DNA from: Pseudomonas sp. CROZ-RG-20F-R04-15
GTDB lineage: Bacteria > Pseudomonadota > Gammaproteobacteria > Pseudomonadales > Pseudomonadaceae
DNA length: 64,000 bases
Assembly (NCBI RefSeq): GCF_022662375.1
Contig: NZ_JAKNQL010000028.1
Location: 1 to 64,000 of the forward strand
Reading direction: 5' to 3'
How positions within the stretch are numbered: the stretch's first letter is position 1; the number at the start of each line of letters is the position of its first letter. Under the pieces are notes generated by a model, which worked only from the letters and a program-made list of their open reading frames with translations, did no database searches and was not told where the DNA came from. Position numbers and translations under genes: made by a program. Positions 8,861 through 17,237 of the stretch are shown here, in pieces.

Positions 8861-8889
8861 GCTGCCCTCTTCACTTCAAGGAATTCCCC

Positions 8890-9306
8890 ATGAACATCTG
8901 CGGCATCGAAATCAAAGGCAGCGAAGCGATTATCGCCGTGGCCGCTCTCGACGGTTCGAACCTGAGCCACGTTCCCCTTGCCACCAAGAAGATCGCCCTC
9001 GAAGACGATGACGAGGCGGCCAACGTGAAAGTGTTCGCGGCGCAGGTCGCGTCGTTTGTGCGCGAGAATTCAGTTAACCGGATTGCGATCAAGAAGCGCA
9101 GCAAGAAGGGTGAGTTTGCCGGTGGACCGACGACGTTCAAGATTGAAGGGATTTTGCAGTTGCTGGATGGCTGTGAGGTGACGTTGTTGTCGCCGCAGAC
9201 GATCAATGCGCAGGCGAAAAAGCATAATTTCGAGCTTCCGGGGACGTTGAACAAGTATCAGCATGAGGCTTATAAAGCTGCCTGCTCAGCGTTGCTCAAG
9301 AAGTAA
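8890..9306 (+). CDS. DUF3010 family protein
   Basis: 138-aa protein of the DUF3010 family, cytoplasmic with no membrane segment. The opening MNICGIEIKGSEAIIAV and the lysine-rich middle (IAIKKRSKKGEFAGG) are typical; the family has been suggested to have an RNase-H/RuvC-like fold, but no function is known to me. It lies 29 nt after the XRE gene on the same strand, so the two may be co-transcribed. A clear ribosome site (AAGGAA) precedes the ATG. It is followed after 88 nt by the orphan tccC gene, which has its own regulatory dyad. Confidence 0.78.
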   Translation: MNICGIEIKGSEAIIAVAALDGSNLSHVPLATKKIALEDDDEAANVKVFAAQVASFVRENSVNRIAIKKRSKKGEFAGGPTTFKIEGILQLLDGCEVTLLSPQTINAQAKKHNFELPGTLNKYQHEAYKAACSALLKK

Positions 9307-9318
9307 GGAGATTGCAGC

Positions 9319-9338
9319 ACCTGTAATTTCTGACAGTG
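9319..9338 (+). promoter_or_regulatory. 20-bp dyad, copy A (before tccC)
   Basis: ACCTGTAATTTCTGACAGTG, ending 56 nt before the tccC ATG. It matches the dyads at 48613, 48852 and 50685 and is the only copy outside the 48-51 kb block. The right arm is imperfect (ACAGTG instead of ACAGGT). Proposed as a shared operator or activator site. Confidence 0.6.
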
Positions 9339-9394
9339 GTCAACCTGGTGAAATAGCGCTACGTTGACACTTTCCAGCACCGCGGATTGGTCAA

Positions 9395-12148
9395 ATGGCC
9401 GCATCCCCACACGGTAATATTCATCACGCGACTCCGAGCCTGATCGTGCAGGATTCACGCGGTCTGACGATTCGCAACGTGGCCTATTACCGCGCCGATC
9501 CCGCTGAAACGCCGGAGCCGCGTATTACCCGTCAGGTATATGGTCCGAACGGGCACTTGGCTGCGGTCTGGGACCCGCGTCAATGGATGAAGCGGGGCGC
9601 TCCCAATCTGACAACGCAGCACTCTCTTTCCGGTGTGCAACTGCTGAACGACAGTGTCGACGCTGGCTGGAAAGCGACAATGCCGGGCGCCGTCAGCGAA
9701 CCTCGATTCGAATGGAATGGTCGACGCCACCAGCGTCGTATTGACTACGACGGCCAACTGCGTCCGACTGCCATTGCAGAACACCCTATCGACCAGCCGG
9801 CCGTTACTACGGAACGGCTGACTTACGCCAACAGCGACACTGGTTATGCGCTGAATAACCAGTGTGGCCGACTGGTTCGCCACGATGACACTGCTGGCTG
9901 TGTCCATTTCAATGATTACAACCTCGTAGGCACGAAGATCAGTGAGTCTCGACAGTTCTCAAGCGACTTGTCAGTTACCCACTGGCCCGAAGAACTACCG
10001 GATCGCGACAAAAAACTCGAAAGCGATGTTGCCGTCACTCGATGGACATTTAACACGCTAGGCGATCTGCTGATTCAATCGGATGCGCGCGCGAACCAAT
10101 ACCTTTTTACCTATGACATTGCAGGCCGGTTTGCCCAAATCAAACTCCGGCGACCATCGTGTCCCGACGCGGTGCTGATCAGCCATCGAGGTTATAACGC
10201 CAATGGCCAGATCGAGACTGAGACCTCAGGAAACGGGGTGGTTACAACTCGTCGATATGACGCTGAAAGCGATCGGTTAATCCAGCTCATGTCCGCGCGC
10301 ACCGGTCATGTCTTACAGAACCTTGTTTACCGCTACGACCCTGTCGGCAATATCAGCCAGATCCAGGATTTGGTAGCGATAACCCGCTACTTCAGAAGTC
10401 AGCGCACGGACGCCACTAGCCAATATCGCTATGACTCCCTGTCTCAATTGGTAGAAGCCTGCGGTCGTGAATGTGTTCCCGATAATCTGGTACCCGGCAT
10501 ACACCAGGCTCCCGCCATTAGCGCGAAATCGTCAAGCACTTACAAACAGAAATTTTCCTACGATCGGGCGGGAAACTTAACGACCCTGATCCATGAGGGG
10601 CTTCGAGGCCACACCCGTGAAATGGTGACAACTCCTGCAAGCAACAGAAGTCTGCCCAAACCGGACGCGGGAGAACCGGACTTCATCAACAGCTTCGACA
10701 ACAACGGCAATTTACTCACCTTGTCCTCGGGGACGCGTGTTCTGCACTGGGACTGTCGCAACCAACTTAGCGAGGTTGTCCACGTCCGCAGAGAAGATGA
10801 GCCTGACGATGATGAGTCATACCGTTACGACAGTCTCGGCCAGCGTCTACGCAAGGTTCTACGTCGCAAGACGAAATCCTCAACCGCTACGCGTGAAGTG
10901 CGTTATCTGCCGGGGCTGGAGATCCATATCAGGGGTGACGTGGAAGTGCGCCATGTCATGACGACGGACGCTGGAGATTGCAACGCGCGCGCGCTGCACT
11001 GGAAAGAAAAGCCACCTGCTGGCATCGCCAGCGATCAGCTCCGCTACAGCCTTGGCGATCACCTCGGGTCTTGCACGCTTGAGTTGGATGAGGCGGCGGC
11101 GGTGATTAGCCAAGAGGGTTACTACGCGTTCGGAGGCACAGCCTGGTGGATCGCCCGAAGTGACACTGAAGCTCAATACAAGACCGTCCGGTACTCGGGC
11201 AAAGAACAGGATGCCACGGGGCTTTATTACTACGGGCTTCGTTATTACGCACCCTGGCTACTGCGGTGGATCAATCCGGATCCGGCTGGCGATATTGACG
11301 GCGTGAATCGCTACCGGATGGTGCAAAACAACCCGTTGCGGTTCAAGGATGACCAAGGCCTTTCGCCGGTTGAGCCAATCAATGAATACGAAAGGACAAA
11401 CGCCGAAGCAGGACATGTGATTCTTTACCGACGAGCAAAAGATCTGCCTGAAAACGAGCGAAGGGAGTTCGAGAGTAACTACTCAACGATGCTCGATTTC
11501 ACAAAAAATGCCATATCTGCTTTATCCGGGAAAAACCTGACATCTGAAACTCAGGCAAAGTTGCGGCACATTTACGGCAACAACCTGGATGAAGAACACC
11601 TCAAAACCGCCGCACACAAAGCCAGCAAACAACTAAAAAAAGTTCTTCATGGGGCAGTGAATGATCAAGGAAAAGCAGATCGTTTTGTCTTTACCTCAAA
11701 CCACCCTCTAAAGCCGGGTCAAAGAGCAGTACGGAAAAAATTCAAATCCCAAGGTTCGGAAACAATCTACCTGAATCTCAAGGGCCGCCAACAATCGCCA
11801 CCCCGCAACGCCGCCACCCTTTTCCACGAACTCAGTCATGTCCATGCCGGCACAAAAGACTTCTGGTATTTGTTTGCCGATTCGTCCCCTGACGATACAA
11901 AAGAGATGATCGACGCAAATATGGAAAAGGCCCTGCAGAAATCGTCATTGATCGCCAAAAACGGCCCCGACGTTTCAAAAATGAAAGAAAAGAATCGCGC
12001 CGCTGTAGCAAAACTAACTCAACGAGCAATGAACAGCTTTCATTCTCCGGACGAACAGGCGTTGGCCGCACAAATCGCTATCACGACCAAAAACGCTGAC
12101 AGCCTGGCCGCCCTAGCTCTTCAGTTCAGATCTGGCGGTACTCACTAA
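9395..12148 (+). CDS. tccC: Orphan TccC-type RHS toxin subunit with a zincin-like C-terminal tip
   Basis: 917-aa insecticidal-toxin-complex C subunit. The N-terminus (TPSLIVQDSRGLTIRNVAYYR, then ETPEPRITRQVYGPNGHL) is the TccC signature. YD repeats follow, and the RHS core ends with RYSGKEQDATGLYYYGLRYY and DPAGDIDGVNRYRMVQNNP, with D629, D633 and D635 near the expected aspartyl self-cleavage site. The core ends at about L656 (DDQGL). Residues 657-917 are an unrelated, more AT-rich tip with H811-E-L-S-H815, a zinc metallopeptidase HExxH motif resembling M91/NleD-like effectors. In Tc toxins the tip is the translocated enzyme. No TcA or TcB gene lies in the window. The ribosome site is weak. 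The stop overlaps the cdhR stop convergently. Confidence 0.9.
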   Translation: MAASPHGNIHHATPSLIVQDSRGLTIRNVAYYRADPAETPEPRITRQVYGPNGHLAAVWDPRQWMKRGAPNLTTQHSLSGVQLLNDSVDAGWKATMPGAVSEPRFEWNGRRHQRRIDYDGQLRPTAIAEHPIDQPAVTTERLTYANSDTGYALNNQCGRLVRHDDTAGCVHFNDYNLVGTKISESRQFSSDLSVTHWPEELPDRDKKLESDVAVTRWTFNTLGDLLIQSDARANQYLFTYDIAGRFAQIKLRRPSCPDAVLISHRGYNANGQIETETSGNGVVTTRRYDAESDRLIQLMSARTGHVLQNLVYRYDPVGNISQIQDLVAITRYFRSQRTDATSQYRYDSLSQLVEACGRECVPDNLVPGIHQAPAISAKSSSTYKQKFSYDRAGNLTTLIHEGLRGHTREMVTTPASNRSLPKPDAGEPDFINSFDNNGNLLTLSSGTRVLHWDCRNQLSEVVHVRREDEPDDDESYRYDSLGQRLRKVLRRKTKSSTATREVRYLPGLEIHIRGDVEVRHVMTTDAGDCNARALHWKEKPPAGIASDQLRYSLGDHLGSCTLELDEAAAVISQEGYYAFGGTAWWIARSDTEAQYKTVRYSGKEQDATGLYYYGLRYYAPWLLRWINPDPAGDIDGVNRYRMVQNNPLRFKDDQGLSPVEPINEYERTNAEAGHVILYRRAKDLPENERREFESNYSTMLDFTKNAISALSGKNLTSETQAKLRHIYGNNLDEEHLKTAAHKASKQLKKVLHGAVNDQGKADRFVFTSNHPLKPGQRAVRKKFKSQGSETIYLNLKGRQQSPPRNAATLFHELSHVHAGTKDFWYLFADSSPDDTKEMIDANMEKALQKSSLIAKNGPDVSKMKEKNRAAVAKLTQRAMNSFHSPDEQALAAQIAITTKNADSLAALALQFRSGGTH

Positions 12149-13134
12149 GCAATCGGCGTGTATTGGGGAGGCGAGACATCAACATCCTGCCGCCCCCCAA
12201 CGCTTCGGCGGTCTTCGCGAGGGCAGCGGGCGAAGCGGGCGCGGTAGCTGCGGGTGAAGTAGGACGGTGATTCAAAGCCGCAGGCGATGCTGACTTCGAG
12301 CACGCTCATGTCGGTCTGACGCAGCAGCTGTCGGGCCTTTTCCAGCCTTAGCCGCAGATAGAAATTGCTCGGTGTGTCGTTCAGGTGCAGCCGAAACAAG
12401 CGCTCCAATTGCCGCCGCGTCACCTTGATCGATTCCGCCAATTGCAGCGTGGTCAGCGGCGGTTCGCTGTGCTGCTCCATCTCGCCGATCACCTGCACCA
12501 GTTTCTTGTTGTTGATGCCGTAACGCGTGGCGACCTCCATGCGCTGGTGGTCTTTGCGCGGACGAATGCGCCCCAGCACAAATTGCTCGCTGACCTGAAT
12601 CGCCAGTTGCGGACCGTGGGCCTGAGCGATCAGATCGAGCATTAAATCGATGGAAGCGGTGCCGCCGGCCGAGGTAATGCGCCGGCGGTCGATCTCGAAC
12701 AGCTCCTGGGTCACGCTGAGCTGTGGATAAGATTCCTTGAACGCGTCGATGGCTTCCCAGTGCAGGGTCAGGCGATGGCCATCGAGCAGGCCCGCCTCGG
12801 CAAGGACAAAGCTGCCGGTGTCGATGGCGCCGAGGGTCACGCCTTCGTTGTCCAGCCGCCGCAACCAATGCTCAAGGGTTGGCGTGGCGAACTTCAGTGG
12901 TTCAAACCCGGCTACTACCAACAACGTCGCACCTTTCTTCAGCGGCTCCAGTGCCGCATCGGCGTTGACCGACATGCCGTTGCTCGCCAGCACCGCCCCG
13001 CCATCCGCGCTGAGCACATGCCAGCGGTACAACTCGCCACGAAAGCGGTTGGCCACGCGCAGCGGTTCGATCGCGGAAATAAAGCCGATGGCGGAGAAGC
13101 CCGGCATCAGCAAAAAGTAGAAATCCTGGGACAT
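12145..13134 (-). CDS. cdhR: GlxA-family activator of carnitine catabolism CdhR
   Basis: 329-aa regulator from the ATG at 13134 (MSQDFYFLLMPGFSAIGF); an upstream in-frame start adds 27 unlikely residues. Residues 1-190 are a DJ-1/GATase-like ligand domain, and residues about 220-310 are an AraC-type double helix-turn-helix (TLQLAESIKVTRRQLERLF). It diverges from caiX, the first gene of the carnitine genes, as CdhR does in P. aeruginosa, where it activates them in response to carnitine. A 21-bp-period direct repeat lies in the shared promoter region. The 3' end meets the tccC stop codon, with the two stops overlapping. Confidence 0.9.
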   Translation of the reverse strand: MSQDFYFLLMPGFSAIGFISAIEPLRVANRFRGELYRWHVLSADGGAVLASNGMSVNADAALEPLKKGATLLVVAGFEPLKFATPTLEHWLRRLDNEGVTLGAIDTGSFVLAEAGLLDGHRLTLHWEAIDAFKESYPQLSVTQELFEIDRRRITSAGGTASIDLMLDLIAQAHGPQLAIQVSEQFVLGRIRPRKDHQRMEVATRYGINNKKLVQVIGEMEQHSEPPLTTLQLAESIKVTRRQLERLFRLHLNDTPSNFYLRLRLEKARQLLRQTDMSVLEVSIACGFESPSYFTRSYRARFARCPREDRRSVGGRQDVDVSPPQYTPIA

Positions 13135-13217
13135 GGCGCACTCGATTCGCGGGTAACGAGAGGGAGAGGAGCGTGGCTCGTTGATACGCCGATTGTCGTC
13201 GGCGTTCAAGCGCACAG

Positions 13218-13251
13218 GTCGCTACAGTGCAAATGCCAGTCGCCGCAGTGC
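13218..13251. promoter_or_regulatory. Direct repeat in the cdhR-caiX promoter region
   Basis: GTCGCTACAGTGC (13218-13230) and GTCGCCGCAGTGC (13239-13251): 11 of 13 bases match and the period is exactly 21 bp, two helical turns. It lies 83 nt upstream of cdhR and 88 nt upstream of caiX. AraC-type activators commonly bind such direct repeats, so CdhR (or GbdR) is the natural candidate. Confidence 0.6.
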
Positions 13252-13339
13252 GCTTTCATGGGCGTATAGCTGCGTAACTTTGCATCACCGGCACGACAGA
13301 TGCCGGAACTCACAATAACGACCTGCCGAGGAACCCGAC

Positions 13340-14284
13340 ATGAAACGACTGATCAGCAGCTGTGTTCTTGCACTCAGCGGTACCGCTTTCTTGAGCGCCA
13401 GCGTCATGGCGGCCGACCCGGCATCGTGCCAGAACGTGCGCATGGGCGTGGTCAACTGGACCGACGTGATCGCCACCAGTGCCATGACCCAGGTCCTGCT
13501 CGACGGCCTCGGCTACAACACCAAACAAACCAGCGCCTCCCAGCAAATCATCTTCGCCGGGATCCGCGATCAGCGCCTGGACCTGTTCCTCGGTTACTGG
13601 AACCCGCTGATGACCCAGACCATCACGCCGTTCGTCGACGCCAATCAGGTCAAGGTTCTCGAAGCACCGAGCCTGAAAGACGCTCGCGCGACCCTCGCGG
13701 TGCCGACTTATCTGGCCGACAAGGGCCTGAAGACCTTCGCCGACATCGCCAAGTTTGAAAAAGAGCTAGGCGGCAAGATTTACGGCATCGAGCCTGGCTC
13801 GGGCGCCAACACGCAGATCAAGGCAATGATCGCCAAGAACCAGTTTGGTCTCGGCAAATTCCAGTTGGTCGAGTCCAGCGAGGCCGGCATGCTCGCCGCC
13901 GTCGACCGCGCCGTGCGCCGCAAAGAGGCCGTGGTGTTCTTCGGCTGGGCGCCGCACCCGATGAACGTCAATGTGAAGATGACGTATCTGACCGGCAGCG
14001 ACGACGCCCTCGGCCCGAACGAAGGCATGGCCACGGTGTGGACCGTCACTGCGCCGAAATACGCCGAGCAGTGCCCGAACGTTGGCCGTCTGCTGACCAA
14101 CCTGACGTTCACCGCCGAAGACGAGAGCCGGATGATGCAGCCGCTGCTCGATCACAAGGACGCCTTCGAATCGGCCAGGCAATGGCTCAAGGATCATCCC
14201 GAAGACAAGCAGCGCTGGCTCGACGGTGTGACCACGTTCGATGGCAAACCGGCCGCTGAAAACCTGCAGCTGACCAGCAAATAA
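13340..14284 (+). CDS. caiX: Carnitine-binding periplasmic protein CaiX
   Basis: 314-aa OpuAC-family substrate-binding protein with a cleavable signal peptide (residues 1-24, ending SVMA-ADPA). The aromatic quaternary-amine box is suggested by NWTD, YWNP and GWAPHPMN. It is a paralogue of CbcX in this window, sharing KIYGIEPG, SSEAGML and GWAPHPMN blocks. In P. aeruginosa CaiX delivers carnitine to the shared CbcW/CbcV permease-ATPase, and the same is likely here because caiX has no permease or ATPase gene of its own. It is the first gene downstream of the CdhR promoter region. Confidence 0.92.
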   Translation: MKRLISSCVLALSGTAFLSASVMAADPASCQNVRMGVVNWTDVIATSAMTQVLLDGLGYNTKQTSASQQIIFAGIRDQRLDLFLGYWNPLMTQTITPFVDANQVKVLEAPSLKDARATLAVPTYLADKGLKTFADIAKFEKELGGKIYGIEPGSGANTQIKAMIAKNQFGLGKFQLVESSEAGMLAAVDRAVRRKEAVVFFGWAPHPMNVNVKMTYLTGSDDALGPNEGMATVWTVTAPKYAEQCPNVGRLLTNLTFTAEDESRMMQPLLDHKDAFESARQWLKDHPEDKQRWLDGVTTFDGKPAAENLQLTSK

Positions 14285-14288
14285 CCCC

Positions 14289-14334
14289 CACCCTCACCCT
14301 AGCCCTCTCCCAAGGGGAGAGGGAACCGGACGAA
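14289..14334. repeat. CCCTCACCC-family palindrome
   Basis: CCCTCACCCTAGCCCTCTCC followed by GGGGAGAGGG, right after the caiX stop codon. A solo end of the intergenic element described at 25766 and 43897. Confidence 0.75.
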
Positions 14335-14393
14335 GCTTCGCAGCCCCGAAAAGGGCTGCGGACAGACCCATCACGCCTGAAGGAAACCGCACC

Positions 14394-15281
14394 ATGAACC
14401 ACGACGTCATCATCACCTGCGCACTCACCGGTGCTGGCGACACGACCGCCAAGAGCCCGCACGTGCCGGTTACCCCGAAACAAATCGCCGCAGCGGCTGT
14501 TGAAGCGGCCAAAGCAGGCGCCACGGTTGTGCACTGCCATGTACGCGATCCGCAAACCGGCAAGTTCAGCCGCGACGTGGCGCTGTACCGCGAAGTGATG
14601 GAGCGCATCCGCGAGGCCGACGTCGACATCATCGTCAACCTCACCGCCGGTATGGGCGGCGACCTGGAGATCGGTGCCGGCGAGAACCCGATGGAGTTCG
14701 GCCCGAACACCGATCTGGTCGGCCCGCTGACTCGTCTGGCTCACGTTGAAGAACTGCTGCCGGAAATCTGCACTCTCGATTGCGGCACCCTCAACTTCGG
14801 CGATGGCGACACCATTTACGTCTCCACCCCGGCGCAATTGCGGGCCGGCGCCAAGCGCATCACCGAGCTGGGCGTGAAGGCCGAGCTGGAGATTTTCGAC
14901 ACCGGTCACCTGTGGTTCGCCAAGCAGATGATCAAGGAAGGCTTGCTCGATAACCCGCTGTTCCAGTTGTGCCTGGGCATTCCGTGGGGCGCACCGGCCG
15001 ATACCACCACCATGAAAGCCATGGTCGATAACTTGCCGGCAGATGCGGTGTGGGCCGGGTTCGGCATTGGCCGGATGCAGATGCCGATGGCGGCGCAAGC
15101 GGTGTTGCTCGGCGGCAACGTGCGGGTCGGGCTGGAAGACAACCTGTGGCTGGACAAAGGTGTGCTGGCGACCAACGGCCAACTGGTCGAACGCGCCACC
15201 GAGATCCTCAGCCGCCTCGGCGCCCGGGTGCTGACCCCGGCTGAGGGCCGCAAGAAAATGGGCCTGACCCAGCGCGGTTAA
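14394..15281 (+). CDS. BKACE enzyme: 3-dehydrocarnitine cleavage
   Basis: 295-aa beta-keto acid cleavage enzyme (BKACE, DUF849). It carries the zinc-binding HCHVRD motif around residue 47 and the typical opening (VIITCALTGAGDT). In the carnitine pathway the family condenses 3-dehydrocarnitine with acetyl-CoA and splits it into betainyl-CoA and acetoacetate. Its position between caiX and cdhA supports this substrate (PA5387-like). The start ATG has GAAGGAAA upstream. Confidence 0.9.
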   Translation: MNHDVIITCALTGAGDTTAKSPHVPVTPKQIAAAAVEAAKAGATVVHCHVRDPQTGKFSRDVALYREVMERIREADVDIIVNLTAGMGGDLEIGAGENPMEFGPNTDLVGPLTRLAHVEELLPEICTLDCGTLNFGDGDTIYVSTPAQLRAGAKRITELGVKAELEIFDTGHLWFAKQMIKEGLLDNPLFQLCLGIPWGAPADTTTMKAMVDNLPADAVWAGFGIGRMQMPMAAQAVLLGGNVRVGLEDNLWLDKGVLATNGQLVERATEILSRLGARVLTPAEGRKKMGLTQRG

Positions 15282-15300
15282 ACGACCGCTCATTTCCCCC

Positions 15301-15392
15301 TGTGGGAGCGAGCCTGCTCGCGAAGAGGCCGGTACATCCGAAGCATCTTCAGCAGCAGAGCCACCGCATTCGCGAGCAGGCTCGCTCCCACA
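15301..15392. repeat. REPIN-type doublet
   Basis: Inverted pair of the TGTGGGAGCGAGCCTGCTCG unit between the BKACE gene and cdhA, inside the carnitine gene run. Confidence 0.9.
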
Positions 15393-15424
15393 ATTTTTTT
15401 CGAGCCGAATTCAGGAAAAATCCA

Positions 15425-16390
15425 ATGAGCTTTATCACCGAAATCAAAACCTTCGCCGCACTGGGCAGCGGTGTCATCGGCAGCGGTTGGGTCGCCCGCG
15501 CCCTCGCCCATGGCCTCGACGTGGTGGCCTGGGACCCGGCCCCCGGCGCGGAAGCGGCGCTGCGCAAACGCGTGGCCAATGCCTGGGGCGCGCTGGAGAA
15601 AAACGGTCTGGCGCCGGGCGCTTCGCAGGATCGTCTGCGCTTTGTCGCGACCATCGAGGAGTGCGTGCGCGATGCCGATTTTATTCAGGAAAGCGCCCCG
15701 GAACGTCTCGAGTTGAAGCTCGATCTACACAGCAAAATCAGTGCAGCGGCCAAGCCCAATGCGTTGATCGGCTCAAGCACTTCCGGCTTGTTGCCGAGCG
15801 AGTTTTACGAGAGCTCGACGCACCCGGAGCGTTGCGTGGTCGGCCACCCGTTCAACCCGGTTTATCTGTTGCCGCTGGTGGAAGTTGTCGGTGGCAAAAA
15901 CACCGCGCCCGAGGCCGTGCAAGCGGCAATGAAAGTCTACGAATCTCTCGGCATGCGCCCGTTGCACGTGCGCAAGGAAGTGCCCGGCTTCATCGCCGAC
16001 CGTTTGCTCGAAGCGCTGTGGCGTGAGGCGCTGCACCTGGTCAATGACGGCGTGGCGACCACTGGCGAGATCGACGATGCGATCCGTTTTGGCGCTGGTC
16101 TGCGCTGGTCGTTCATGGGGACGTTCCTGACTTACACGCTGGCTGGGGGTGATGCGGGCATGCGCCACTTCATGTCGCAATTCGGCCCGGCGTTGCAGTT
16201 GCCGTGGACGTATCTTCCGGCACCGGAACTGACTGAAAAGTTGATTGATGATGTGGTCGATGGCACCAGTGATCAGCTCGGCCGTCACAGTATTTCGGCG
16301 CTGGAGCGCTATCGTGATGATTGCTTGTTGGCGGTGCTTGAAGCGGTGAAGACCACCAAGGAGAAGCATGGGATGGCGTTCAGCGAGTGA
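15425..16390 (+). CDS. cdhA: L-carnitine 3-dehydrogenase
   Basis: 321-aa NAD-dependent dehydrogenase of the 3-hydroxyacyl-CoA dehydrogenase fold. The Rossmann motif is GSGVIGSGWVARALAHGLDV near the N-terminus, followed by SSTSGLLPSEF and GHPFNPVYLLPLVEVV in the catalytic region. It oxidises carnitine to 3-dehydrocarnitine. ATG 15425 is preferred; a longer frame from 15302 would translate the REPIN. In many bacteria CdhA is fused to a thioesterase; here the thioesterase is a separate gene 347 nt downstream, beyond a repeat block. Confidence 0.92.
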   Translation: MSFITEIKTFAALGSGVIGSGWVARALAHGLDVVAWDPAPGAEAALRKRVANAWGALEKNGLAPGASQDRLRFVATIEECVRDADFIQESAPERLELKLDLHSKISAAAKPNALIGSSTSGLLPSEFYESSTHPERCVVGHPFNPVYLLPLVEVVGGKNTAPEAVQAAMKVYESLGMRPLHVRKEVPGFIADRLLEALWREALHLVNDGVATTGEIDDAIRFGAGLRWSFMGTFLTYTLAGGDAGMRHFMSQFGPALQLPWTYLPAPELTEKLIDDVVDGTSDQLGRHSISALERYRDDCLLAVLEAVKTTKEKHGMAFSE

Positions 16391-16412
16391 TATGTCTGCC
16401 GTGACATTGCAG

Positions 16413-16692
16413 CCCTCACCCTAGCCCTCTCCCAGGGGTAGAGGGGACTGACCGCGGTGCTCATGCGAGTTACACCGACTTGATCTATCGAGCCGAACTC
16501 AAGTGTTGAAAGGCCCCCGATCTGCTCCCTTTCCCCCTTTCCCCCTCTCCCCCCTGAGGTAGAGGGGACTGACCGAGTTGATTGTTCGAGTTACGCCGAC
16601 TTGCACCACCGAGCCGAACTCAAGTTTTGAAAGGCCCCCGATCTGCTCCCTTTCCCCCTCTCCCCCTGGGGGAGAGGGCTGGGGTGAGGGGG
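16413..16692. repeat. Tandemly duplicated CCCTCACCC-family element
   Basis: This fills the 346-nt gap between cdhA and the thioesterase. It is bounded by CCCTCACCCTAGCCCTCTCC and its inverted end GAGGGCTGGGGTGAGGG. Inside, a unit of about 121 nt starting GAGGGGACTGACCG occurs at 16441-16561 and again from 16562, with scattered differences. No gene or further regulatory site is visible in the gap. Confidence 0.8.
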
Positions 16693-16736
16693 TTGCTCTT
16701 GATCTTAACGACCCGCCCACTGCCGGAACCCAAACC

Positions 16737-17213
16737 ATGTCACACCTGACCACCTACCAAACCAGAATCATCCCAGACTGGGTCGACTACAACGGCCACC
16801 TGCGCGACGCCTTCTACCTGCTGATTTTCAGCTACGCAACCGACGCCCTGATGGACCGTCTCGGCATGGACAGCAACAACCGCGAAGACAGCGGCCACTC
16901 GCTGTTCACCCTCGAGCTGCACCTCAACTACCTGCACGAAGTGAAGCTCGACAGCGAGGTCGAAGTGCGCACGCAAATCATCGGCCACGACAGCAAACGC
17001 CTGCACCTCTATCACAGCCTGTACAAGGTCGGTGATGAGCAGGAACTGGCCGGCAACGAACAAATGCTCCTGCATGTCGACCTCGCCGGCCCGCGCTCGG
17101 CGCCGTTCAGCGCAGACACCTTGAGCCGCCTGCAATCCATCGTCGCCGAGCAGAAAGACCTGCCCGCCCCCGCTTGTATCGGCCGCGTTATCGCGCTGCC
17201 ACCTGCAAGGTAA
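16737..17213 (+). CDS. Hot-dog thioesterase of carnitine catabolism (betainyl-CoA hydrolysis)
   Basis: 158-aa 4-hydroxybenzoyl-CoA-thioesterase-type hot-dog protein. The catalytic-loop pattern is DWVDYNGHLRDAFYL at residues about 15-30, with the usual GHSLFTLELHLNYL beta/helix signature. It is the expected enzyme releasing glycine betaine from betainyl-CoA made by BKACE (PA5385-like). ATG 16737 follows the repeat block; earlier starts would translate repeat DNA. The dioxygenase gene starts 24 nt after its stop. Confidence 0.88.
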   Translation: MSHLTTYQTRIIPDWVDYNGHLRDAFYLLIFSYATDALMDRLGMDSNNREDSGHSLFTLELHLNYLHEVKLDSEVEVRTQIIGHDSKRLHLYHSLYKVGDEQELAGNEQMLLHVDLAGPRSAPFSADTLSRLQSIVAEQKDLPAPACIGRVIALPPAR

Positions 17214-17237
17214 ATCCATCGATCGCAAGGAGCCGCC

